Below are positions 1 to 12,089 of a stretch of 64,000 nt of DNA, in pieces. Origin of the DNA: Cloeon dipterum (taxonomy: Eukaryota > Arthropoda > Insecta > Ephemeroptera > Baetidae); contig NC_088790.1 of assembly GCF_949628265.1 (NCBI RefSeq), positions 9,490,545 to 9,554,544 on the forward strand, read 5' to 3'. Below the pieces are notes generated by a model. It saw only the letters and a program-made list of their open reading frames with translations. It searched no databases and was not told the DNA's origin. Position 1 is the stretch's first letter; each line of letters starts with the position of its first letter. The translations under genes were made by a program, and so were the position numbers.

Positions 1-82
1 TGACACTGTATGCCGGCTGCGTGTCTCCGCGTCTCCGGCCTCTTTGTGCGTTGACTAATTGGCCGGCGTTTTGTGCTTGCAG

Positions 83-319
83 GAAGAGTGCTCAGCGCCG
101 CTGCAGGAGCTCAGCAACAAGATCAACAAACAGCATGCCGACGTGCACTCGCACCAACTGCTCTCCATCATCAAAATTGCCGATGTCGAGGTCAAGGTGC
201 CAGAGAGCAGCGGCGGCGGCGCCGCGGCGTCGCTCAGGGGCGCCGCCGACCCCGCCACGTGCCTCCTCGTAGTGATAGTCGCCCACTTGCTCCACAACTA
301 CCGCCTCCTGTCCTCGTGA
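83..319 (+). CDS. C-terminal exon of an unrecognised, probably GPI-anchored protein (partial)
   Basis: A pyrimidine-rich acceptor ends with AG at 81-82 and opens a 78-residue reading frame beginning EECSAPLQELSNKINKQH and closed by TGA at 317-319. The exon starts in phase 0. Features seen: one Cys near the start, an amphipathic leucine-rich stretch (LLSIIKIADVEVKVP), a small-residue SSGGGAAAS segment, then a hydrophobic tail (CLLVVIVAHLL) close to the stop. That order (small residues, short spacer, hydrophobic end) is what a GPI-attachment signal looks like; a single-pass membrane anchor with a tiny cytosolic tail is the alternative. I do not recognise the family, and earlier exons lie outside the window. 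The splice acceptor and hydrophobic tail are seen; GPI anchoring is inferred. Confidence 0.5.
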   Translation, partial: EECSAPLQELSNKINKQHADVHSHQLLSIIKIADVEVKVPESSGGGAAASLRGAADPATCLLVVIVAHLLHNYRLLSS

Positions 320-3300
320 CCCTACCCCTGCAGCTCCCGGACAGCAGTTTGAACCAACCCCTTCGAAAAACACGCGCCACATCGACCCCCTTATCTAACG
401 CGGAGGTCAAGCGCAGCTTTTGAGTTTATCTTTTTATTATTTCCTCCATTCACGTAATTTTATCCCGCATGAATAATAGATTCGAATTTGGATTTGAACG
501 CTGGCCTCCGCGCTCTCGAACCATTTCGACTCATCCCGAATTTTCTATAAAAAATCTTTTTATTGGGAACTCCTCTCTTTCTATCTCTCTCTATATCTTA
601 AACGCATAGTCAAGTATTCAACAATAATTACGACGCAATCATTACATGAATAATCAACTCAAAACCTGGCCAAATTATAATCACAAATTGCAAAAACGAA
701 ATTTCACAAAAGTCTTACAAATTACCGCAAAAGTATATATACATCGTTACTGTGTAATGACCAGGAAATTGACCTTAATCATTAAGAAATCTCGAAAATA
801 ATCTATCAGAAATCTGTACATAACACGGTGTATCGGAGTATTTAATAAAAATACAAATAAGCGACAAAAGGAATCAATACTGTTTACCCGCTATTAAAAG
901 TATATATATTGCAAAAATGTATATTCTACTGCTCGTTGTTGATTTTACATAAAAATCGAAGAAAGTATGGATAACATAATATAAAAAAAAACACACACAA
1001 TGTTATAGAGCTAGTGACCTCTTGCAAGGAAATTCATGTAAAATACGCATTTTGCTAATTGAATTAGGGGAAAGTCACAAACAAATGCCATGTTTAAGGA
1101 TTATTGGTTCATAACACTGTTGAAAATGTGTGCGAGTATTGAAGTCATAATTAAAAATAGAATCCGAAAAAGAAAGTTTAGTCACAGCGGTAGCAAAAAA
1201 GTAACAATACTATCTATAACTAACAAGAAATCAGTCCAATTGTGGGTTAAAAACGCCCAGCCGGAGATTGCGTGCGATTGAATTGTTTTTAACGTTTAAT
1301 TTGCTTCGTTCAAGCCATCCTCAAATATAGTTTAAGCGTCCTGTTGGGTAATGATTTTATTTTTGTAAAAAGAGCTGAATGGTAAATTTTTTAAACGGTC
1401 GCTAAAACAGAATATATCACTGTTAAAACTACTGTAACGAATCAAATCACGAGCAGAATGTTAATTAATTTTGTACAATGCTGGGATGTGTACTTTGAGA
1501 CTAGAGTTCATTCGAGGCGCATGTTAGGTAAACTCGTTACATTCTTACACACGCAATTATATCAATCCATTTATCAGTAGCAAAAGCAGTGGACACGATG
1601 TGTTAGCGAGGATTAGCAATCTTGCATAATATTTTGTGTTTCAATGGGTCCATGTACGATGGTTTTAGAGAAATGTAATAATGAGACACATATAAGCCAG
1701 AACATTTCACTTATCTCGTATGTATTGAATATAAAAATATCATTTTGATTTGTCGATATGTAAGTTCAGCGTCATATCAATTTTGGAGGTTTTAAGTATT
1801 TCGATGTGAGAATATAATGTCAAATCGAGCAATATCACACGCATAAATTAGCAGGGAAATTCAAACGCACACGCATCTGTTGATCTAAAATGAGCCGTGA
1901 GAAGCTTATTTAATTTGATTACGACGAAATTCAGTCTTGAAAAATTAAAAATTCGATCGGCAGCAATACTGAAAATAAATAGTACGAAAATTATATCAAA
2001 AACAAAAACCATGTCACTAGTGAAGTCGTGTTATATAAGCAGATTTTAAAAACGCAAAAATAGTGAGATGAAATTACTAATTGTGATGTGACTAGATAAT
2101 ATTTATTATGAGAGGGATATCAGTCAAATACATATGTCAAACTCAATAACCGCCACAAGACGAAAAATTTAAAAAACCACAGCTATTACTTGGTACGTTT
2201 AGCACGCGTTTTGATGTTTTCTGTTGCAGCTGTAGCCCATTGATTTTTTTCCATTTTAAGAGTACGAAGTATGAGCAGAAGATATCAATTTCCAGTGTGA
2301 TAATGTGATGGCATTAAGAAATTTGTCTGTTTGGATACTCGGAGGACTTAAAACCTAGGACGAATCATGACGCAGTACGCAGGGTAGTGTAAAAATGAGA
2401 TGTGTGTCTGTTTTGTCTCTGTGCGAAAAGCTACAGTTTGTTGTTCTAACCTGACTGAGGAATGCAACTGACTGGATTTAAAAGGATGTAAATGTTTCGT
2501 TTATTGATCTCTGAAGAGAAACAAAATTGAAAACGAAAAAACGCTCTTTTCACTCTTGAGCCTGCGAGTCAATTCCTGTTCTTTTACAATTAAAATAGAA
2601 AATGCCATTCCGGGGTCACAGAAAGCTTGATTCCACAACTACAATTTTTAAAAGGGGCCTACTACATTGTAACTAAAAAAATATCGCATGCTAAAAGTGA
2701 CCTTGGTGTGAGCTTGGTTTGTTTATCGCTGTAAAAAAATCTGCCACTTGATTGGAATCGTAATCTTAAATACGCAAAAAAAGCTTATCGCGATTGCTAG
2801 TTTTAACAAATTGATCATATTTCAATGTGCTTAGAAAAATGTTTGCTCAACTAATTGATGAAGATGAGACAAAGAAGTAATAACTGTTGTTTAGCCACAC
2901 TCTGTTGGACCCACTCACGTGAAAAAAATATAATACACACACATAACCTGCATCAAACTCATCTGCACACTCACTCACTCACTTCTTCCTTTATAATACT
3001 GTATAATTACGTACTCGCTGTACCAATCAACGCATAATTGATCAGAATGTAATTAATACGACAAAATAGATTTAACGAGTTGTTGGTTATTATTGTTATA
3101 CGACTGTTGATTCGATGGGAGAACATAGAGAGCATAATATAACTCACGGTCCACCCCCTGACAGAACAAACACACACACACACGACAAAAGCTGTTCGGT
3201 TATGTTGATCATCATTGAAAACGATTGTACTGCCACTTCTATTAACTATGTAATAAATTATATTGTCGCAGCATCTCGTTTTAGTTCAATGGAAATAAAA

Positions 3301-3575
3301 GTCAAGTAAATATTATTAGATTTGTTTGTAACAATCGACTTTCATTGCATACACATAATCATTACAAAAGCCCTTGAGCCAACATTTTCAGATACTTTAG
3401 TTAATCCTATGATAATGTTCACCAAAATATAATGAGATTCCACCATTAGTTAAAATCTGTATATATATTCAGTGGCCCAACAACATAAATATGAGTTGGA
3501 AGAAAACTTGAGCTCTCACAAAATCGGAATGTGTTCAGATCTGCAAATTATTTTGATAGACTCAACCCACTATAT
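320..3575. other. 3' UTR and spacer between the first gene and GATD1
   Basis: AT-rich sequence without a convincing gene. The beginning is the 3' UTR of the preceding gene, with a first AATAAA at 844-849 and further AATAAA-like sites later (for example near 3295), so a long or alternative 3' end is possible. There is a short CA run around 3170-3183. Small ORFs (1090-1281, 2855-3037, 3115-3309) have no splice context or recognisable motif. Confidence 0.6.
844..849 (+). promoter_or_regulatory. Poly(A) signal of the first gene (first AATAAA)
   Basis: AATAAA about 525 nt after the stop codon at 319, in AT-rich 3' sequence. It is the first canonical hexamer on this strand after the gene, but later ones exist, so this may be only one of several ends. 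Confidence 0.4.
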
Positions 3576-4822
3576 CTACCTTTGGTTTTGGTTAGCCAAC
3601 AGCACGAGATTCTGCACAGCTGTCAGCGTTGAGGCTTCGTTTTGGCCCGTGACCAAATTTCTGTCGACACACACGTGAACGGCTTCTGGCTCACCACTGG
3701 CTGAGAAATGACCGCCTAGGTCCCGCGCCATGTCTTCAGGAACTACTTTCAGAGTTGAAAAATTTGAGTAGCGACACAACTCCAGGACTGACGACTGTAA
3801 ATAATAAAATGAATTATTAAATAATTAATTAATAAATTTCAACACAAAAAATTGCGCACTTTAGGGCCACATTGTTTTACAAAATAATTGATAGAAAAAA
3901 TGGTAAGAGAGGTAACAGAAAAAACACAAATTTTCCATCAGTGTTTTTCCAAGAAAATTGTTCTGCACGAATAATAATTATTATTATTATTTTAATTTTC
4001 AGGGGAATTTAAATTAAGTGCCTTAAATAAGACATCAATTCTTAGGAGATTTTAGAAAAATGCCGTTTAGCAATGGCTTGATTTTTTTATCTTTGTCAAT
4101 CAATCAATCAATTTGTTTTTATTTCTCTTTGTTTAATATTTAAAAAGTGAGTTATAATGCGTGTTTTTAATAAAAATATTAAAATACCTACCCCTGTCAA
4201 TGAGTATGACTTGAATGCCCATTTTTGGTCTTCCTCTTTCTTGGCTGAGAAAAGCCCAGAAACTCCCATACCAATTGCACAGACTAGTTCTTGAAACCAT
4301 TTTCAATTAGCGCTTTAATTTCAAATAACTAATATTAACTGTTACTTTTGTGTCTGACAAATTGACAAAGCAGCTGTCCCAAGTCCTTGTCATGGACAAG
4401 ATCCTGAGTGGCCCCAGGAGCGTGTGGGAGGACAATGCTTGAGTATCGGTTAACGTCGATTATGTCCAGGCTGAGTGGAATTGCGAATGGCTTTGAACGG
4501 AAGTCGTTGAGCCACCGCCGGCTTTGATCATCCATGTTGATGAATTCAGGATTTTTACCCTTAAAATCATTAGAAAAATTGAGAGATTTCGTATTTTAGT
4601 AATATTCAGAGTTTTTTAATGATACACCAACCTGTGGAGTGGCAATGGCCACACTAAATGCTGAATGTGTGAGTGTGAAACATTGGATAAATGACTGTGC
4701 TGACACGCCTGAAATTAAAAATAATGTGATTAGGATTTTAGTGATTAAAACTGACACAGAATTTAACCTTCTGAGGAGCTTGGCAGCACAATGAGACAAT
4801 GATGTTTTCCGGCTGTTGACAT
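3576..4822 (-). CDS. GATD1: GATD1 homologue (class I glutamine amidotransferase-like / DJ-1 PfpI fold), complete, 5 exons
   Basis: Model: complement of 3576-3794, 4192-4289, 4346-4559, 4632-4708, 4768-4822. All junctions are GT-AG and phases agree; the coding length is 663 nt, or 220 aa, the length I recall for human GATD1 (formerly PDDC1). Matching blocks by recollection of the family: EGVSAQSF near the N-terminus, then FTLTHSAFSVAIATP, a central IDVNRYSSIVLP-HAPGA block, CAIGMGVSGL at the nucleophile-elbow position, SYSLTG, and a C-terminal HVCVDRNLVTGQN...AVQNLLVL-type block. The fold is that of DJ-1/PfpI and glutamine amidotransferases, but the biochemical role of GATD1 is not well established. 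The elbow here has Met between the glycines rather than Cys, so classical Cys chemistry is unlikely. The start is the ATG at 4822, giving MSTAGKHHCLIVLP. It is transcribed away from the AMPK gamma gene. Identity is confident; function is not. Confidence 0.92.
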
Positions 4823-5430
4823 TTTAATATATTTTATGAATTATTATTATTTGATAAAATGGATAAAAGGAAATTTCCCGAAATAGCACTAAGCACAAAA
4901 CAGTTTGAGCCACCAGCTGAATTTCTCAGGACCCTCTTGACAATGTTTTGACAGATAGACAGCTGTGCTGTGGATTAAAAAACCGGAGGGGTATGGAGGG
5001 TGGGATCGCCTCTTTGTTTCTATACAAAGTGGATACAGTAAAGCATTTACGGATATTCAAGAACTTATTCATTTTAAACAGCAAAATGAGTCTCATATCT
5101 CCCTTTTTCACAATAAACCTATGTTTCTTAACTGAAAAATTTATGCAATTTCTTTAATTTTAAATTTCACACAAAAAATATTAAGTACTCCGTGATTGAA
5201 ATATCTCTTGAGCGTACACCCTAAACAATAATTGTCATTTCTTTGTTTGAGAAAAGGTTATGTCAGTCATCCATTGAAGTAGTGCGAGTTAAGACAACAA
5301 CTTGAAACCAATATAATTTAAAACATGGCAGCTTGTCAAGCCCTCATACTGGGGACAGGGCAACTCGTGTTAGGCGACAGTGGTGTCACCTACGGCGTTG
5401 CACGGCACCGGCCCCGCCCCCCGTCAATGC
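4823..5430. promoter_or_regulatory. Divergent intergenic region between GATD1 and the AMPK gamma locus
   Basis: About 600 bases separate the GATD1 start codon (minus strand) from the first possible coding exon of the plus-strand AMPK gamma gene. The half next to GATD1 is AT-rich and the half next to 5431 turns GC-rich, as expected for a promoter edge. No clear TATA box with correctly spaced initiator was found for either side, so a bidirectional promoter is an inference from layout. Confidence 0.45.
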
Positions 5431-5572
5431 ATGTTTATCGAATATTCCTACAATCGGGTTTCGGGCGAGTGCAAGCCGCGTCCGAATTGTCCAGAGCGGC
5501 GGAAATTCGGCCCCGCGTCGGCCCCCGCCGTGCCCTGTCGCCCCGAGTCGCCGTCGCTGGGCGCGCGCCGCC
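5431..5572 (+). CDS. Candidate distal alternative first coding exon of the AMPK gamma gene
   Basis: ATG at 5431 opens a frame starting MFIEYSYNRVSGECKPRP that stays open to a GTGAGT donor at 5573-5578. It ends in phase 1, compatible with the exons that begin with two leftover bases (22228, 37308, 40828) but not with 11615 or 21501. A second donor (GTGAGA at 5721) lies downstream but is out of frame for this peptide because of a stop near 5649. Three frames are open in this GC-rich block, so coding potential is ambiguous; the exon may instead be 5' UTR. No homologue is recognised. Confidence 0.35.
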
Positions 5573-8500
5573 GTGAGTGGCGCCAAGGGTGCTCGCGGCG
5601 CCAGGCAAGCCCTTTCTCCAGCCAGAACCGAGAGTGCCAATCTATGTAGTTCGGTTCCGGACTCGCCATGTGCAGCTGATACCGATTCTGAGGCCACTTG
5701 GACATGCGTTAGCTTCACAGGTGAGACTCGTTCAGAGAAAATTTGGATTTTAAAAAATTTCCGAAATTCTGAATTTTAGGGATGGAATTTAATGTTTTTG
5801 CGTTTTTCGAAAAATCGATATTTTGGGGCTCGGCTTGGGTTCGTTATGAGAAATTTCGCAGAAATTTGCGACTGAAAAATCAAAAACGCAATTCAATGGC
5901 TAGAATAAAACTGTGGCTCTTTGGTTTGTTGCTACGTTGACTGCATTTTGGCGCGTTTTCCGAGTCCTCATTTAATTTTATTCAGAGGTTCGCTCGCATT
6001 ATCCAGAAAAAGGTCCCGAGGATGAATCCAGAAAAACCACCCAAGCAGAGAGGCTCTCATTTATTTTGGCCCGCAGCCGGCGCGATGAAGTAATACGAAG
6101 AACACACACCTTGATGTCGATTGACCCGAGCGGCTAATTGTTTGCTTGTTTATCGCAAAGTGTATTTCCTGGCACTCTGCCTCCCAATTCCCGCCCGCTG
6201 CTTGTCGATCCCTTGGTGGTCCCGCATCGTCACCCACAGATTTACCCCGCGGTTGAAAAGAAGGCCCAGAAATTGGGCAATCTCTCGCGTGCTTCCAGCC
6301 CGGGCGCGTCTTCGGGGGTGGCACCAACAGGGGTTGTTCACCCCCGGCGCTTGCTCAGTCAGTGCTGTTCCGCTGGCCCAAGCTGCTGCTGTTTCCAGGC
6401 GAAGAGCAACAATCGGCCAACAATTCGAGTTGCTCACCTTGAGTCCCACTGACCCAATCGCGCGCGGCGCATAGGTTTTCTTTTCAACTAGAGGAGCAGA
6501 GATGGAATTGCGCGAAAGGGGAGGATTGATTGTCTCCCGCGCGCTTGTCCTTGGTCTCTCTGCAGCCGAGTTTGTTCACCTTTAATTACTCCAGGAGAGA
6601 GTGGATTGATTGCAAGGCTGTCGCTGCGGTGAAATCGCCGTTTTGACTGATAAAGTTTTCAATTTGACGACCGACACCGCCCGAATCAAGGTTGCACTCG
6701 CCTTGAAAGAGATCGATTTGTTTTCGGAAACCACGCTTTCTGGGGGAACTAATCGCTACACTGACATATTTTTATATATTTTTTAAATACCTCTTTTGAT
6801 CATCAGGATTACTTCACCTTTAATCTAAAAACAAAACAATTAAAATAAAAACTACGCGTGGTATGTCGTTGTGTACCAATATAATTATAATGCTCCCATT
6901 GAGCCTATGAAAAAACTTCAATTTTAATCGATCTTAATCTGTTTAAGCCCCGTTAACGAGCACTGACATCATGTATTAATAAATCGTGGGCTTGCAAAAT
7001 GTTAGATCGAAACCAACTACTCTAAATAAGTTAACTGAATTTTATTTCCAAAATATTCTATGGGTGTGAGTACAGAGGGATGAAAATAAATAATGTTCAA
7101 TGGAATTTTTATCGTCAAATATATAATAATGGTTAAAAATGTCATTGAATAAAACTCAACTGTATTTTTCCTTTTCAGGGAAATATTGATCTAGTCTGAA
7201 AAACGTCTTCCAACCTCTTAAAATTTTGTAAAACTTGCGAGTAAAAATATTTGACTTTGTTTGGTTTTACTTGCTGTGAGATATGCTCACGAAATCAAGA
7301 GAGGTGCTTGAATTTCTTATTATCGCGCATTCCAAACACTTTCTGGTTACGCAACAGTTGTTGGATAACCACGTAAATATTTTGTATCAAAATCTCCGGC
7401 CGCGCCTGCTCTCAGGTCGCTGTCGTTTCAAACGGTGGAAAAAAAACACAAAAATCGAACATGTTGTGCGCCACTGAACGACGCCGTGATGGAGCGACAA
7501 GAAATGCACTCCATTCATCGCTGCTTTGTGTGTGTGTGGAGCAGGAGAAAAGCTTCCGTCGCAACGTTCGTTTTTCTGCGCTCACTCATCCGCGGGTGTC
7601 GCCGCGGCTGCCGTGAAAGAACGAAGGAATACATTTTTTGCAATCTGTTGCCGCGCGCGAATCGAGAAGAGCCAGATGATCGAGGCATCGAAGGCTGTTG
7701 CCATGGCAACAAATGGTCACGTGGAGAGACTACGCGCCCAGGCTATTTTAAGCCGCAACAACTAACTCTACTGCACTTCTTCTCGCTATGCTCGCCCCAC
7801 TGACGGACCGATCGTTTTGTTTGCTTTTTTTTCGCACGCCCGCTGCACCGCAATGACCAGCGTGCGCGATTATTTACCCTCCGCACGCGCTCCGCCCAAG
7901 CTGACGCCGCTCCCGTATTAATAATTGCAATTCGCTCTGCATTCCGATGAGCCAGCCGTGCTAACTTTTCCACAGGCGATTCTCTTTTGCACCTATGAGC
8001 AGCAATGTCAATTCTAGTCTGCGTGCGAATTCTGGTAGCCTGGTTTAAAAGATGTTAAAGAGAAGAGTGATAGCTCGATGGCTGACTTTAAAAGAATTAT
8101 TTTTATTTTAACTCAAATAAACTCCCGCACTAAGGAAAAATTCAAATTTACGAAATAAAGAGCTACCAAGTTGGAACGCTACAAGGTGTAAGAATAATCT
8201 GTATTTTGTGAACCGTTATTTTGTCTTGCTAAAAATAGAAAGTCCCTTGACAGCCAGTCCCCATTGAATAAATCTTTATATGCGAGGAAGAGGAACTAGC
8301 ATTGGACAGCATTGTCAAGCTGACTATAAGTTTATTGATAGAGAAAAATGATCAAGATTCGTATAAAAATTGCTTCTTGTCGGTTTTTCTGTTGAGATAA
8401 AATATTATTGACAGAAACACGATGGTGGGTTGTAAATATGAGCTAGTAAAATATTGAGATAATTTTTCCTAAGGGCCGATTTACTTATTGACGCCTTTAA

Positions 8501-11500
8501 AGTGTTATTTGCATTACAGTTATTTAGATGCAAAATCGGCAGGATAGATCTACAAGATTTTTAAATACAACTTACGTAGTCTTATCCTATCGAAACTATA
8601 TTATATGAAAATAATCGAAAAATTATAAACGAGTTACTGCTAAAGCAGGCTCTAGTTCTCATTGTCAGCTCTATTAATTTTACTTAAAAATTTTTATAAT
8701 TGCCAATAAAAAATTCATGTTTTTCTGTGTTGTAAATTTCTTGTTAGTCGGATTTTTAAAAATTGATTTATTTGAAAATTATTAATTTTTTGTATAATTT
8801 TTTTTGTTTAAATGTAAAATTATCAATTAATATTTGTAAATAATATATTATTTTAAAATAAATAAATCGTGAGACATCTATTTGCTCTTTAATATTAAGT
8901 TAAAGCACAACATTCTGGAATATCCGGGCCTTCAATTTTTACGCGCTGATTTATAATCTACGAGTCAGGACTCGCGTCATGAACGGCTGTCATTTATTTG
9001 CCGTGTCCGTCTGTAACAAAATTATTCTCTTCTAATAAAATTTTGTCAGCTAGAAGAAAAAGTTTTGGTTAACTCAAACATGCTGAAAATTCAAGTCAAA
9101 ATCGTTTTTAAAATTGTTACAATTTAAGCTCTTGTGTCGAACTCGTTTGCAGTGATTTTTTTTAACCCTGCCTATCCTGACCCTTTGTAAACCAAAACCA
9201 CACAACTATAACTTGTTTCTTCTTATACTGCTGTACAATTGCACATGACTTGACTCGTGTTTTTCTTTGGATATATACGTTTGTATTTTTTGCTCTAATT
9301 GTAAACTAGAAGCCAAGGTCTTCAGCATATGATTAATCGTGCACTCTTCTAGAACAACAAGCACGCACCTTTCCTCTATCTCTATGCATACAAATCGCCA
9401 TTTCTGTTAAATTAAAAAGCTTTCATTCCTTGTCCGTTGCCCTCATTTGTTGCGTCCCATTCTCTACAATTTGCATATTCTGTCAATTCTGTTTATAAAT
9501 AATCACTGGCACACGTGGACACGTACGGCTATATTTTATTTGTCTCATTTCTCGCCGAAAACTGCTATCCGCGCGACATGGGCGGCGGTCTGACAGCCTT
9601 TTAATTTGGCGCGACAGTGTTGTTGCTGATAACAACATCTGCCCGCCCGACCCACGTGAAAGCATTTTTTTCTACTTGCCGTGTTATCTCCAAAGCGATT
9701 CGCCGCGAATTGTCCGCGATTTAAAATTCCGCGTTGATGGATTCGGAATTTAAATGAGTGAAACACGTTGGCCAGCGACACAGATGCCCAGACTCTATCT
9801 GGATTTATGGCAACTTCTTTCTCCGCGACAAGTCTCCTTTTTCTTAACTCCTTTTGCTGCCATTAAAAAGAGTTACTTTGAAAGGCAAAATATATCGTTC
9901 TCGATCAATTTCAATTTTCATGCTGCGAAATTTCGCACACTTTTGTAATACGTTTCTCCTGTCAGTATTAAAATTCAATCTTTATTCGTTGTTTCACTGT
10001 TAGCTTCTGAAAGAAGCCACCTGCGCTTTAGCTCTACTGATGGCACCTCGCAGGGAAATCGATCGAGGTCACAAATATATTATACATACTAGTCCTATTC
10101 AAATCTTTATTTCGTTTTCAGTATGGATTCGCTGTTGGAATAAACTCTTTAAATATTTACTGCAGATTTGAACTTTCTTGTGGACAAGATTTTCAGATTT
10201 TTCTCTTGCATGCTTAATGAGACTCATTCATCATTATCGATCTGTGTATGTTTTGATAAAACTCCACTCGAGAGGCACTGCAGTACTAGATTTAACCTAC
10301 CGTGCTTTTGACTCGCTAGGTCTGACTTGGAGGCAGCAGCTATTTTCCCGTTGCACTCTGAAATAGCGCTCTTTGTTCGTCTCAATGGCGTCGTTGCAGC
10401 CGCGGGGAGAAAGAGTGCAACAGCCCTTGAGAACATGCAGCATCTTGCGAAATATGTGCAGTTTCCAGAGCTGCATACTCTCGTGGCGAGCTCTTATTTA
10501 TTTACAATGCAATTGTCGCCGTGCAAACTAATGAGCTGAGTGTCGCACTCGGGTGCGAATGCTTGCTTGACTAATTAACTCCAGATGGACGTTTGACTAA
10601 TGCGACTAGTCACTTTTTTCAATCTGAATCTGCAAGCGTGTAACGCGGTGGTCTGTTAGGTCGCCAGCATTTTGTATAATTTTTATTCCCGCGTTGACGT
10701 TTATTCTGCGCCTACTGTATCAGCTGCTGTTTCTCAACTTACTTAACAATAAGTTGAGTAAGCAGAGCATGAATAAACTTAAACTCCTCACTGGAATAAA
10801 GTCCAGAAATCCTATTTAATTACTTTTATTTCTCAATATTCTACAGAGACAACAATAACAAAGTAGTTTTTTTTATCATTTACTTGCTATGATGCAGGGG
10901 CAATTTTTAAATGATAATATTGAACAAGAAACTTTAATTCATATATACGAGATAAGAAAAATGTTGTTGTATCTCTTTTAATCTTTTTGCATGGCTCTAC
11001 AACTTGATTATTTTGAGATGACGTACAAAAAACTGGTTCAAAACAGAATTCACTTTTTAATTCAATTTTCTCCAATTTCTTGTATGCTTTTTCTAAATTC
11101 ATTCGATTTTTTTACAACCAAAATGAATTATTGACCTGCTCTTTATTTTAGACGGAATATAGTGGCAAAGAAAATTTTACAGGGTTGAAATTATGAAGGC
11201 CGTTTTATTTGATACAGGGAATTCTTAAAAAATAATTTAACCATTCATGCAACTAAATCTCTCATGCTACGATCTGCACTAGAAAAAAATTGGTTTTTTG
11301 CTCGAAAATTTAAATTAGCTGGTTCTATAATATTCTTGTTTATTCTTGCAATGGTCAATACAAGAAATACATTGAATAGAAAATTTAAACACATTGCTTC
11401 ATTCTAAAATTCATAATAACAATTTCTTGAAAGAAGAAGTAGTTGTTTTACTTTGTCGAGTAATAATATGACGTTGTATTGATTAATTGGCATTTGACGA

Positions 11501-11614
11501 AATCATTTAGTAGAGCAAAGTTTGCGATAATAAAAAACGGGATATTCTATTAACAAACCAATATTTGCAAAAAATGAACAAATTTTAATATTTAATTTCC
11601 ATTTATATTGCCAG
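5573..11614 (+). other. Long upstream intron / 5' region of the AMPK gamma gene
   Basis: Mostly AT-rich sequence with GC-richer islands at about 6060-6600, 7390-7990 and 9480-9800. The islands contain overlapping ORFs on both strands but no recognisable domain and no matching phase with neighbouring exons, so they look like regulatory islands or UTR exons rather than protein-coding genes. The sequence from about 8000 to 9480 is especially AT-rich and featureless to me. Confidence 0.45.
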
Positions 11615-11621
11615 GACCGAG

Positions 11622-12089
11622 ATGGAGGAAGAACTGGAGGCGTTGGAGGCGCTACAGGGCTCGGGCGAGGAGGAGGATGTGGATGAGGCGTCCAACGGCC
11701 ACTGGTTCGACGAGCGCGCCTTCTTAGCTCGCAACAACTGCCGCCGCCGACTGTCCGAGTGTCGTGAGGAGGAGGAAGAGGAGGAAAACGCGGCCTCGGA
11801 GCCGCTGAGCACCAACGGCGGCAGCAGCTCGGCCTCCGGGGGCGGCCACTGTGGCCCCAAGCGGCACCACTCAGCCGAGGACAATGGCGGGCGGCTGAAG
11901 GCGGCGCCGCGACGCCACCACTCGAGTGGTGGCTCGGCCGACTCGATTCCACCCTCGTGCAGCTCACCACTGCACATGGACAAGCGTTATGTTGACCTGA
12001 GTCTAGTTGAGCTCAGGTCACTCGCCTCCTCGTGCTCCACCCTGGACTCGAGCGACGACGTCTGGGTCATGCGCAGCACGGACAGCAAG
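11622..12089 (+). CDS. SNF4Agamma: Long-isoform N-terminal exon of AMPK gamma
   Basis: 156 codons from ATG 11622 to a GT donor at 12090, phase 0, so it can join exon 21501. The peptide begins [15 protein letters not shown], has a run of acidic residues, a [10 protein letters not shown] linker, twice-repeated RHHS ([16 protein letters not shown]) and a C-terminal block [19 protein letters not shown]. Composition suggests a disordered phospho-acceptor region. A pyrimidine-poor acceptor sits at 11613-11614; reading frame is open through it, so a further upstream coding exon ending in phase 2 is possible but none was found. Confidence 0.8.

Noticed and set aside
3165..4112. Short CA, ATT and TCAA runs
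   Set aside because: Ordinary microsatellite-length low complexity; too short to interpret.
6061..6474. Overlapping ORFs at 6.06-6.47 kb on both strands
   Set aside because: Three or more frames are open at once, with low-complexity Arg/Pro-rich translations and no splice fit; this is composition, not coding.
7435..7973. 122-codon and other ORFs at 7.4-8.0 kb
   Set aside because: Located in a GC-rich island with frames open on both strands and no motif; better viewed as a regulatory island.
11503..11983. Minus-strand ORFs of 155 and 126 codons opposite the 11622 exon
   Set aside because: They are shadows of a GC-rich, Ser/Gly/acidic-coding exon whose plus-strand phase and donor fit the AMPK gamma model.
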